From contig JAEORV010000063.1 in the NCBI GenBank assembly GCA_016840695.1, positions 1 through 7,590 on the forward strand: 7,590 bases of DNA, in the 5' to 3' direction. Numbering within the stretch: position 1 is the stretch's first letter; each line of letters begins with the position of its first letter. Both the position numbers and the translations under genes were made by a program. The notes below the pieces were generated by a model. That model was not told the origin of the DNA. It ran no database searches and worked only from the letters and a program-made list of their open reading frames with translations. The stretch comes from Promethearchaeota archaeon (lineage in GTDB: Archaea; Asgardarchaeota; Lokiarchaeia; Sigyniarchaeales; SOKP01). This document shows, one piece after another, positions 1 to 6,072 of this stretch.

Positions 1-663
1 AGAAGGGCATATAAAAAAATTTATGAAAGAGCCGCTGATATTGAGGATAAGATCAAAGATATAAACAAAGAAATAAACAATCTCGTTAAATCATTTAATA
101 AGCAATCAAAAGATTTTGAAACTAAAAATAGATATGTAATAGATGACTTTGAAAACTTCACGAGCGGATTTATTGAAATCTTAAGCGAAAAAGTTAAAGC
201 TTTAGAAAGATTGATACTTAAGTCATATATTGAAACTACAATTAATGCTGTAGCGAATGAATTTTTAACGATTAGCTTTTTAAACGAAGAATTAAAAATT
301 AAGAAGAAAAATATACAAGAAGCCATACTATTGCTAATAAGCTCGGGAGAATTAAAAGGGAAATACAACATTCGCTTGGGCGTGTATTACGAAGATCCAA
401 ATGTTTTAAACAATGTTGATGAAGAAGAGTTAGAAGTTATTAAAAAAATGAACTTCAGAGTATTCATGTTCTTAACTCATATTAAGAACTTTACTAGTCA
501 ATATGCTTCAATAATAGCATTTTTCGCATCAATACTGACAATTACATATACATTATTAATGCTAACTGGAAATATCATCGTTGCATTAATCCCTTTGCTT
601 TTAACAATAATCTTCATGATGTATTTATATCTCAAGAAGAGGAAGGAAACAAAAATTAAATAA
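1..663 (+). CDS. Coiled-coil, winged-helix, two-TM protein (5' end outside the window)
   Basis: The frame is open from base 1 to the TAA at 661-663 (220 codons), so this is the C-terminal part of a longer gene. The TTG at 211 lies inside the open frame and need not be a start. Visible residues 1-70 are charged and heptad-like (K/E/D rich), probably coiled coil. Residues about 75-133 look like a winged helix: three helices, then the turn SGELKGKYN and a strand ending GVYY. This resembles the PCI-type winged helices seen in UFL1/DDRGK1 and related eukaryotic proteins, but that is shape and motif resemblance only. Residues about 167-187 and 191-211 are two hydrophobic helices joined by a short TGN turn, followed by a basic tail (KKRKETKIK), giving a C-terminal membrane hairpin with the coiled coil and winged helix probably cytosolic. 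It converges on the longin-like gene with a 16-nt gap. I do not recognise a named family; a membrane-anchored scaffold or adaptor is a guess. Confidence 0.85.
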   Translation, partial: RRAYKKIYERAADIEDKIKDINKEINNLVKSFNKQSKDFETKNRYVIDDFENFTSGFIEILSEKVKALERLILKSYIETTINAVANEFLTISFLNEELKIKKKNIQEAILLLISSGELKGKYNIRLGVYYEDPNVLNNVDEEELEVIKKMNFRVFMFLTHIKNFTSQYASIIAFFASILTITYTLLMLTGNIIVALIPLLLTIIFMMYLYLKKRKETKIK

Positions 664-669
664 TTAGCG

Positions 670-696
670 AAAAGATTTCTTATAAGAGTCTTTTTT
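670..696. terminator. Possible convergent terminator hairpin
   Basis: AAAAGA (670-675) pairs with TCTTTT (689-694) around an inner palindrome CTTATAAG (679-686), and the + strand carries T6 at 691-696. It spans the tail-to-tail junction of the first two genes, overlapping the last codons of the minus-strand gene. The stem is short and AT-rich. Archaeal termination depends mainly on T tracts, so the T6 is the stronger part of the argument for the + strand gene. Confidence 0.35.
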
Positions 697-1189
697 GCTC
701 TTCTCGTCTTCTCATTCTTCGTTCTTCCCTTTTTTTTTGTAGCCTTTCAATTTGTTCAGTTGTAATGAGTTTTTTTGATAAAGGCTCCTTTTTGACGATT
801 TTCTTTAATTCTTCCGAAAATTCGTCAAATTGCTTAATATTTCCTTTTAATTTCCCATTTTTAAATATTACATGAAATTTTTTAATGAATTTGGTAGCAA
901 CTTTTTCGATAGTTGCTTTTAATTGTTCTTCGCTAATATTTGAGTTGCTTACAGCGATTACAAATAAAGCATACTCGTTAAACTCGAAAATGATCTTATG
1001 ATTGGCAAATTGAATGAATTGAATTGCGTCAATGAAAGCCTCGTTCGCAAAACTTAGAATTGCGGTTAAAAAACTTGAAATCAAGTCAGTACTTAAGTCT
1101 GTACTCCAATCACGGTAGTTTTCCTCAAATATACAGATGCCAGAGTTGTAATCTAAAACCCATAAGCCGTCTATAAGAAAGTCTTTCAT
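680..1189 (-). CDS. Longin/roadblock-like domain protein, Asgard type
   Basis: This 169-residue protein has no signal peptide or TM segment. The N-terminus (residues 5-24, GLWVLDYNSGICIFEE) has the beta-hairpin pattern 'xLWVLDxxSGxxIF' typical of longin-like domains. A long helix follows (33-57, SSFLTAILSFANEAF), then strands (58-81, with IIFEFNEYALFVIAV), a helix (87-104), and a closing segment ending near 'FDEFSEELKKIV' (121-132). This order matches the longin/roadblock-type small-GTPase regulators that are abundant in Asgard archaea. Residues 138-169 form a highly basic, probably helical tail (KKREERRMRRREEQKR), possibly for membrane-surface or nucleic-acid contact. The ATG at 1189 is the first possible ATG start: an in-frame TGA lies two codons upstream (TGA TTA ATG). 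No GTPase gene is adjacent, so the partner is unknown. The family call rests on pattern recognition, and a roadblock rather than longin topology cannot be excluded. Confidence 0.75.
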   Translation of the reverse strand: MKDFLIDGLWVLDYNSGICIFEENYRDWSTDLSTDLISSFLTAILSFANEAFIDAIQFIQFANHKIIFEFNEYALFVIAVSNSNISEEQLKATIEKVATKFIKKFHVIFKNGKLKGNIKQFDEFSEELKKIVKKEPLSKKLITTEQIERLQKKREERRMRRREEQKRLL

Positions 1190-1234
1190 TAATCATCCAT
1201 TTAATCTTGGTGGTATGATATTTCAATTTACGAG

Positions 1235-1256
1235 TTATAATGAATTTTATTAAAAT
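1235..1256 (-). promoter_or_regulatory. Possible TATA region for the longin-like gene
   Basis: The 120-nt gap to the upstream flavoprotein gene holds two AT-only candidates on the minus strand, TTATAA (1235-1240) and TTTTAATAAA around 1246-1255. Either would start transcription roughly 20-35 nt before the ATG at 1189. A weak GGATGAT lies just before the start. The background is so AT-rich that this is only suggestive. Confidence 0.3.
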
Positions 1257-1309
1257 ATAAAAAAGAGGAAAATAAAAATTAGCTATATTTACTTATATGA
1301 CTCGATTAC

Positions 1310-2341
1310 TTATTTTAACATTGAATTATTGTTCCTTATAGCTGCTTCCGCGTCCTTCATGATTCTTTCGATGATATCGCTAACATCTTCAATTTTATCA
1401 ATAATACCGATTGATTGACCGAGCAATACCGCTCCTGTATCAGTATCGCCATTATACACCCTATCGTATGCGCCTAAATCCTTTACTCTCTGTTCAGGAG
1501 AGATCGATGCTTCATAAGCCATCATTGCTTCCTTAGTAGAAGGTGCGGGATGTGCTTCGGCATATTTATTCCGATATAGACGAATAGGTCCGAAGGCCCC
1601 AGTGAAAAGCCCTGTATCTTGTGGTTTACCAGGCGGAATTAAAGCCTTGTAACTCTCGTGAAATTCGCTTTGTTTTGAAGCAATGAATCTCGAGCCCATT
1701 GCTATTGCCCCTGCACCAAGCGATAAAGCTGCAGCTAAGCCTTCTCCTGTCGCAAATCCTCCACATGCAATTTTGGGTAAATCTGGAAAAGCATTATTAA
1801 TTTGTTGTAGTAAAACGAGCGTTGAAACTCTTTCATATGATTGATGCCCTCCACCTTCCGTTCCCGTAACTACTATTCCATCTACGCCAGACGCAATACA
1901 TTTCTGTGCCAGCCATACTGCAGGTGCCACATGAAAGTGCTTTATATCCGAGTTCTCCCGTAATTCCTTAAAATATTTTGATGAGGGTAGTAAATTAGAC
2001 GATCCAGCACTTGTTAGCCAATATTTACATTGCTCTCTCATCTTGGGATTTTTCATGACGATTTGAGGCAATTTTCTGACCATCTCTTTAACACCCACGT
2101 TATTCCTAGATGTTAATATATTCAAACCAAATGGTTTATCTGTATGTTCAATCATATATTCCATGCTTGCTTTATGTTCTTCAACAGGATTGGTGCCAAC
2201 TATATTAACGTTTGATAAAACACCTAGCCCACCCGCTTCACTAGTAGCAAGTGCTAAATTTCGGGTAAAGAAAGGGCCCATGGGTGCGCTAAAGATGGGA
2301 TATTTTAATCCAAACATTTTTGTTATATTAGTTTCTATCAT
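1310..2341 (-). CDS. Nitronate monooxygenase (2-nitropropane dioxygenase) family flavoprotein
   Basis: This 343-residue FMN-dependent TIM-barrel protein is a normal length for the family. Members oxidise nitronates to carbonyl compounds and nitrite; related members are enoyl-ACP reductases (FabK type), so the substrate is not certain. The N-terminus has the family signature YPIFSAPM (14-21), followed by SEAGGLGVLS (34-43). GIVVTGTEGGGH (155-166) carries the conserved histidine, H166, at the position of the catalytic base. CGGFATGEGLAAALSLGA (193-210) and GAIAMGSRF (211-219) are the phosphate-binding and barrel-closing segments for FMN. GQSIGIIDKIEDVSDIIERI (308-327) is the usual C-terminal helix. 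The ATG at 2341 is supported by a strong Shine-Dalgarno, AAGGAGAT, 9 nt upstream. There is no TM segment, so it should be cytosolic. Neighbouring genes show no pathway link. A detoxifying role against nitronates is the family default, not shown here. Confidence 0.92.
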   Translation of the reverse strand: MIETNITKMFGLKYPIFSAPMGPFFTRNLALATSEAGGLGVLSNVNIVGTNPVEEHKASMEYMIEHTDKPFGLNILTSRNNVGVKEMVRKLPQIVMKNPKMREQCKYWLTSAGSSNLLPSSKYFKELRENSDIKHFHVAPAVWLAQKCIASGVDGIVVTGTEGGGHQSYERVSTLVLLQQINNAFPDLPKIACGGFATGEGLAAALSLGAGAIAMGSRFIASKQSEFHESYKALIPPGKPQDTGLFTGAFGPIRLYRNKYAEAHPAPSTKEAMMAYEASISPEQRVKDLGAYDRVYNGDTDTGAVLLGQSIGIIDKIEDVSDIIERIMKDAEAAIRNNNSMLK

Positions 2342-2350
2342 TTTAAATTA

Positions 2351-2358
2351 ATCTCCTT
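2351..2358 (-). promoter_or_regulatory. Strong Shine-Dalgarno of the flavoprotein gene
   Basis: AAGGAGAT on the minus strand lies 9 nt before the ATG at 2341. It is the only clear Shine-Dalgarno in front of any gene start in this window, and it fixes the start codon. Confidence 0.8.
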
Positions 2359-2412
2359 AATTTTACTTCATATTGGGTGATTTCGCTTGACTTTTAATCC
2401 GTCATGATATTT

Positions 2413-2422
2413 TCTATAAATA
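2413..2422 (-). promoter_or_regulatory. TATA-like box for the flavoprotein gene
   Basis: TATTTATAGA on the minus strand lies about 70 nt before the ATG. With the usual archaeal spacing it would start transcription near 2390 and give a leader of roughly 45-50 nt, consistent with a gene that uses the Shine-Dalgarno at 2351-2358. Confidence 0.45.
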
Positions 2423-2450
2423 TTATAGCTTATCAATATAGTTTATCACT

Positions 2451-2527
2451 AAGGTAAAAATTACAAATCACCTTTGTCAGAATAACTCTGCAGAATTTTT
2501 AAACTTTCTCTGAATTGTTTTTACCTT
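2451..2527. repeat. 10-bp inverted repeat in the helicase/flavoprotein gap
   Basis: AAGGTAAAAA (2451-2460) is the exact reverse complement of TTTTTACCTT (2518-2527), separated by 57 nt that include the CTGCAG palindrome at 2488-2493. It lies just after the helicase stop and upstream of the flavoprotein promoter. The arms could bring the helicase 3' end into a stem. With such AT-rich arms, chance is also plausible. Confidence 0.35.
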
Positions 2528-2536
2528 TAAAAATTC

Positions 2537-4699
2537 TTAATCATACTCTTTAATGAATTGAACATAATTCCCTGCTTTTTTTAGATAGCCCAAATAACAC
2601 GCTTGATTATAATGAGCGTAAAATTTCTTTTCTATGATATCTTCTTCACTAGCGAGTTCTTTGAATTCAGAAAGAGCAATTTTTCCATTTATAGAGTATA
2701 ATTTTGCTATATTGATTAAAGTCTTTACATTATTATTTATATAACGCTTGCGCTTGTTTTGTGTCATGTCTTTTTTCTTACCTTTTAATTTTAACATATT
2801 TTGTTTTAATTTTGATTTATCTATCTTGATTATATCTGAGTAAAATGAAACTCCACATTCCCTTAGTCTTTTGTATTCATCAGTTAACTTGAAATTGTCT
2901 AATTCCGAAATAATTTCCTCGATCGAGCGATCGGCTAAGAGTTCTTTTTCTTTTTCTTTTCGTTCTCGAAAATTACTAAGAAAGTCAAGTCCTGAACAAG
3001 AAGATTTCATAGAGGAAAAATCAATGTTCTGGCGGTTAATGTTATCCACGAGGGACAATTGCTCTGGATTTAATAAAATGGTATTCATCGTGTCTTCCTT
3101 TCTCAAGGCAACTTTATGAAAAGGAACATCAATGGTATTCTCGGTTATTAAAATATAACATCGCCCTTTGGCAAATCTTCCCGTCCTTCCACGCCTTTGG
3201 ATTAGTCTTATCTCGGAAGGAACTGGTTCATAAAATACAATCGAGTCTACATTTGGTATATCGAGACCTTCTTCGGCGACGCTTGTTGCTATTAGAATGT
3301 CGATTTTATCTTCCCTAAAATCATTCATAATCTCTATTTGCCTTGGCTGTGAATATCCCATATCGTCCATTTTCATAGATTGACCAATGAATTTCTCGAT
3401 ATTGAGGTGATTTGAAAATACATCAAGTAATCTGTTCTTTAAAAATTCTGCCATTTCTCTATATTGCGTAAAAATTATAAATTTCTTATTATTGTAAGCT
3501 TCAATTTCTTCCTTAATTATAGAAATCAACCTATCTATCTTAGGATGAGCCAGATTAAATGTTCCTTCCTTTTCAATCATGGATTGTATTAATTCAAAAT
3601 GTTTAGAACAAGCAATTCTCTTAGAAGAGAGAATGTCTTGCTCTGCTTTATAATGCAATTTGTCTAAAAACGATTTAAAAAGCGTTATGTTTTGAGTTTC
3701 TAAAAGATCCTTTGCGTTGAGGATGGATATACAGCTAGAACAATACGAAAAAATTGATTGGATGTTAAGTTTCTTCTTTTTTACGATATCTATGATTGGC
3801 GGCGTCTTGAAAGATAATTGATTAAGGTATTCTTCGTCTGTCATTTCAATTATGTTACCACTTTCGTACCTTAAGGAAAAGGTTAAATCCCTGGAAATGC
3901 GTAAAAAGTCCAATTTTGAGAAGTATCTCTTAGATGGATTGATTAAGTTCCGATCAATGAAGAATCGTAGAAATTTATTTAATAGATGGTCCCATATTGC
4001 GCTTAATTTGATAATTTTTACTGGTAATTCGACTTTTTTTATGAAAACATCAATATCGTGAATGTATTGTTTAACATCGATATCGTCACGCGTTTTAAAA
4101 ATTATGTTTTCAATAAAGAGATTATCGCATATCTGTTGTACATGTTCATAATCCTTACCAGGTGACGCTGTTAATCCTAAAATTAAGGGATCTGAACACC
4201 CTCCAGCAAGATATTCGCTCGAAATAAAATTATACGCGTAATTTCCCTTTGTTCTATGAGCCTCATCAAATATGAGCAATGATACATGTTTTAAATCGTA
4301 GCGTCCTCGTTCCAAGTCGTTCTTAATTACTTGAGGTGTAGAAATGATAATGCTTGAATCGTGAAACATCTGAATCCTTTTTTCAGGAGGGATCTTTCCC
4401 GTCAAGGCAGCAATAAGTTCTTCATTAATATCTAAAAATTTTTTACAAGAACTCTCGTGTTGCGAGATTAAGGGCCTTGTTGGGGCAAGGATCACTACTT
4501 TTCCTTTTTTCGAATATTTCTCTAACGATTTAGCTACGAGTAAAATGGCAATAATTGTTTTTCCTAAGCCCGTAGGCAAAACTACCAGTGAATTTTTATT
4601 TATGCACCGAGTTATTATATTTTTTTGATAATGTCGGTAATTTATTTTATCGTTTTTCAGAAAAGGACCGTTAAAATACTCTGGAACCGTTATTACCAT
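2537..4699 (-). CDS. Hef/Mph1/FANCM-type SF2 DNA helicase, no nuclease domain
   Basis: This 720-residue SF2 helicase probably remodels stalled replication forks and branched DNA. RecA domain 1 has the Q-motif region YRHYQ (21-25), Walker A LPTGLGKT (41-48), motif Ia APTRPL (72-77), Ib STPQV (120-124), DEAH (145-148) and LTASP (176-180). Residues about 205-390 form a helical insert between the RecA domains, the hallmark of the Hef/FANCM group; it contains a CSSC pair (320-323). RecA domain 2 has IIFTQYREMAEFL (408-420), ATSVAEEGLDIP (471-482) and QRRGRTGR (501-508). All catalytic motifs are intact. Archaeal Hef of the Pyrococcus type continues into an ERCC4 nuclease with an ERKxxxD motif and a helix-hairpin-helix pair; none is seen here. 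Instead there is an acidic/basic linker (575-655, with KLKGKKKDMTQNKRKR) and a compact 65-residue C-terminal segment that looks like a winged helix. The ATG at 4699 is set by a TATA-like box 24 nt upstream. Neighbours offer no repair operon. Confidence 0.92.
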   Translation of the reverse strand: MVITVPEYFNGPFLKNDKINYRHYQKNIITRCINKNSLVVLPTGLGKTIIAILLVAKSLEKYSKKGKVVILAPTRPLISQHESSCKKFLDINEELIAALTGKIPPEKRIQMFHDSSIIISTPQVIKNDLERGRYDLKHVSLLIFDEAHRTKGNYAYNFISSEYLAGGCSDPLILGLTASPGKDYEHVQQICDNLFIENIIFKTRDDIDVKQYIHDIDVFIKKVELPVKIIKLSAIWDHLLNKFLRFFIDRNLINPSKRYFSKLDFLRISRDLTFSLRYESGNIIEMTDEEYLNQLSFKTPPIIDIVKKKKLNIQSIFSYCSSCISILNAKDLLETQNITLFKSFLDKLHYKAEQDILSSKRIACSKHFELIQSMIEKEGTFNLAHPKIDRLISIIKEEIEAYNNKKFIIFTQYREMAEFLKNRLLDVFSNHLNIEKFIGQSMKMDDMGYSQPRQIEIMNDFREDKIDILIATSVAEEGLDIPNVDSIVFYEPVPSEIRLIQRRGRTGRFAKGRCYILITENTIDVPFHKVALRKEDTMNTILLNPEQLSLVDNINRQNIDFSSMKSSCSGLDFLSNFRERKEKEKELLADRSIEEIISELDNFKLTDEYKRLRECGVSFYSDIIKIDKSKLKQNMLKLKGKKKDMTQNKRKRYINNNVKTLINIAKLYSINGKIALSEFKELASEEDIIEKKFYAHYNQACYLGYLKKAGNYVQFIKEYD

Positions 4700-4723
4700 G
4701 TTATAAATTAGTTAAAACTGAAG

Positions 4724-4732
4724 TATTTAAAA
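4724..4732 (-). promoter_or_regulatory. TATA-like box of the helicase gene
   Basis: TTTTAAATA on the minus strand ends 24 nt before the ATG at 4699. With archaeal TATA-to-start spacing of about 25-27 nt, transcription would begin within a few bases of the ATG. There is no Shine-Dalgarno, so the message is predicted to be leaderless. Confidence 0.55.
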
Positions 4733-4781
4733 TACAACCATCCCTACTAATTTTGTAATATATTAATAGGTAGATAAAAAA

Positions 4782-4826
4782 CCATAACTGTGTATGGAAG
4801 AGAACCCGAATTATACACAGTTATGG
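4782..4826. repeat. Perfect 14-bp inverted repeat, A6-flanked (possible terminator or operator)
   Basis: CCATAACTGTGTAT (4782-4795) and ATACACAGTTATGG (4813-4826) are exact reverse complements around a 17-nt loop. On the + strand both arms are bounded outside by six A. On the minus strand the hairpin is therefore followed directly by T6 (4781-4776), the layout of an intrinsic terminator. It lies 148 nt after the MBL stop and 82 nt before the helicase start, so it could stop MBL read-through. As + strand RNA, two G-U pairs would extend the stem to 16 bp. A dimeric protein-binding site or the remnant of a small mobile element are alternatives. The rest of the 275-nt gap (4700-4974) shows only the helicase TATA box and short AT-rich palindromes. 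Confidence 0.75.
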
Positions 4827-4957
4827 AAAAAAGAATGTGTAATATTATAATGCAACCTAAGATCATGTAAACAACATGCGATTTTAAGTTCATTCCTTAA
4901 GATTATTAGGAAGAATTTCGATTATGATAGAATAATAAAATCAAAATGAAACATAAT

Positions 4958-4972
4958 GTTATAATTTATAAC
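4958..4972. repeat. 15-nt AT-rich palindrome next to the MBL stop
   Basis: GTTATAA and TTATAAC form perfect 7-bp arms around one T, starting 2 nt beyond the MBL stop codon. It may contribute to 3'-end formation or may be chance in AT-rich sequence. Confidence 0.3.
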
Positions 4973-4974
4973 CT

Positions 4975-5991
4975 TTAAAGAGGAAGAAACTTATACTCCT
5001 TTTTTCCGGGAGTTTTTTTTATCAAGCCCTTTTCCTCGAACATTTTGAGAGTCAAGCACACCCAGCCACGAGCAAGCCCGTGTATGAATCTTCGCTCATT
5101 TGGATACAATTCGTTAATGATTTCTGTAGGAGTTATACCACTATTGCGATTGTTTACTATTAAACCCATAACTTGATCAGCTCTCTCTTGTCGATGCTTT
5201 AAAATTTCAGCGATCCGTTCAGCCGGATTTTCAATAGGAATTCCGTGAGCTGGTAAAATCAGATTTAAATTAGGTAAATTTTGTATGGTTTCAATTGATT
5301 TCACATAATCTTCAATATTGCAAGTGGGAGGTCCGAGCCAAGTAGTTATATGTTGGAGAATATTATCTCCAGAAAAAAGAATACCTTTTTTTTCATTATA
5401 TAGCGAGATATGATCAATAGCATGTCCAGGGGAGGGGAAAACTTTCCATCTATCATCTCCATTTATCACGATTTCGGAATTTTCATCAATTAATTCTTCA
5501 GGATCATCTATATAAGAAACACCATAACCATGGCGATAAAACCAACGATATAACTTCCTCCGAATTTTTATGCCTAAGCGATCTGGGCTTTTCTTTTTCT
5601 TTTTTTTTATTTTAAAATAATCTTCAGAACTTTCCTCGAAGGATTTTGAGAAGTTATCTTCGTTTTTTATGGTTTCTGCCATTTCTTTAGTTAAAACAAT
5701 CTTAAGACCGAGTTTTTCCCGTAATAACTTGAGCCCTGAAAAGTGATCGGGATGAGAATGGCTAGGAATTACTCGTGTGAGATTAAATTGCTTGCCCTTT
5801 TCTTCATAAATCTTTTTAATAATTCCTATTTCCTTAATAAGAGCTTTTATTGCCTTTTTGGTGCCGTAACCCGCATCGAATATTAACCCATCGCTCCCTG
5901 CTATGATGTACACATTTTCGGGGGGTTTTACTACTCCAGACAAGCCGCCTCCTTCTCTTATAGAAAAAATTCCGGGATGTACTTCCTTCAT
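4975..5991 (-). CDS. MBL-fold metallohydrolase with C-terminal winged helix (LACTB2-like)
   Basis: This 338-residue metallo-beta-lactamase-fold hydrolase probably binds two zinc ions. The metal ligands are complete: HSHPDH (H78, H80, D82, H83), H190 in SPGH, D209 in SGDN and H249 in LPAHG. Residues about 255-338 (ILKHRQERADQVMGLI onward, ending with MFEEKGLIKKTPGKKEYKF) match the small winged-helix domain that follows the MBL fold in the LACTB2/'beta-lactamase-like 2' group. That group includes RNA endonucleases as well as general hydrolases, so the substrate is open. Unusual is a basic segment at about 125-155, between the HxHxDH motif and H190, with six consecutive lysines (129-134), then KIRRKLYRWFYRH; it could contact nucleic acid or membrane. 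The lysine run is encoded by an A/T homopolymer stretch, yet the frame stays intact on both sides. No signal peptide is present. It lies 81 nt downstream of the PAP2-like gene. The ATG at 5991 has no clear Shine-Dalgarno. Confidence 0.9.
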   Translation of the reverse strand: MKEVHPGIFSIREGGGLSGVVKPPENVYIIAGSDGLIFDAGYGTKKAIKALIKEIGIIKKIYEEKGKQFNLTRVIPSHSHPDHFSGLKLLREKLGLKIVLTKEMAETIKNEDNFSKSFEESSEDYFKIKKKKKKSPDRLGIKIRRKLYRWFYRHGYGVSYIDDPEELIDENSEIVINGDDRWKVFPSPGHAIDHISLYNEKKGILFSGDNILQHITTWLGPPTCNIEDYVKSIETIQNLPNLNLILPAHGIPIENPAERIAEILKHRQERADQVMGLIVNNRNSGITPTEIINELYPNERRFIHGLARGWVCLTLKMFEEKGLIKKTPGKKEYKFLPL

Positions 5992-6017
5992 GTTATCTTC
6001 AAGATAGAGAAATTAAG

Positions 6018-6040
6018 AATCAAAAATAAGAATTTTGATT
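6018..6040. repeat. 8-bp inverted repeat between PAP2-like and MBL genes
   Basis: AATCAAAA (6018-6025) and TTTTGATT (6033-6040) pair perfectly around a 7-nt loop, 33 nt after the PAP2 stop. No T run follows on the minus strand, so it is a poor intrinsic terminator. It would sit near the expected MBL transcription start. Only one G-C pair is present, and chance is possible. Confidence 0.3.
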
Positions 6041-6050
6041 TCCGTGCGCT

Positions 6051-6060
6051 ATAAAATATA
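6051..6060 (-). promoter_or_regulatory. Possible TATA-like box for the MBL gene
   Basis: TATATTTTAT on the minus strand lies just inside the PAP2-MBL gap, about 60 nt before the MBL ATG. It would give a leader of about 35 nt. It suggests that the MBL gene has its own promoter, but read-through from the PAP2 gene is equally possible. Confidence 0.35.
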
Positions 6061-6072
6061 CAATTATATGAA

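Noticed and set aside
21..371. Minus-strand open frame of 116 codons
   Set aside because: It lies entirely antisense to the partial + strand gene, whose frame is open from base 1 and shows domain structure. Its hydrophobic, S/L/F-rich product is what an antisense reading of an A-rich coiled coil gives.
2376..2472. Distant 8-bp inverted pair GGTGATTT (2376-2383) and AAATCACC (2465-2472)
   Set aside because: Arms of only 8 bp, 81 nt apart, are easily produced by chance in sequence of this composition, and no supporting structure lies between them.
3852..4061. Plus-strand open frames inside the helicase gene (also 2871-3119) and at the flavoprotein 5' end (2163-2351)
   Set aside because: They are shadows of strong minus-strand genes with intact family motifs; none shows a start signal or recognisable domain.
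4796..4812. Loop of the inverted repeat reads TTCGGGTTC on the minus strand, reminiscent of a tRNA T arm
   Set aside because: There is no acceptor stem, D arm or anticodon arm around it and the spacing is wrong. The flanking 14-bp stem is not tRNA-like.
4794..4850. 18-codon + strand ORF (MEENPNYTQLWKKECVIL) overlapping the inverted repeat
   Set aside because: Very short, with no Shine-Dalgarno or convincing promoter; its start and middle fall inside the two hairpin arms. A chance reading of the repeat is more likely than a gene.
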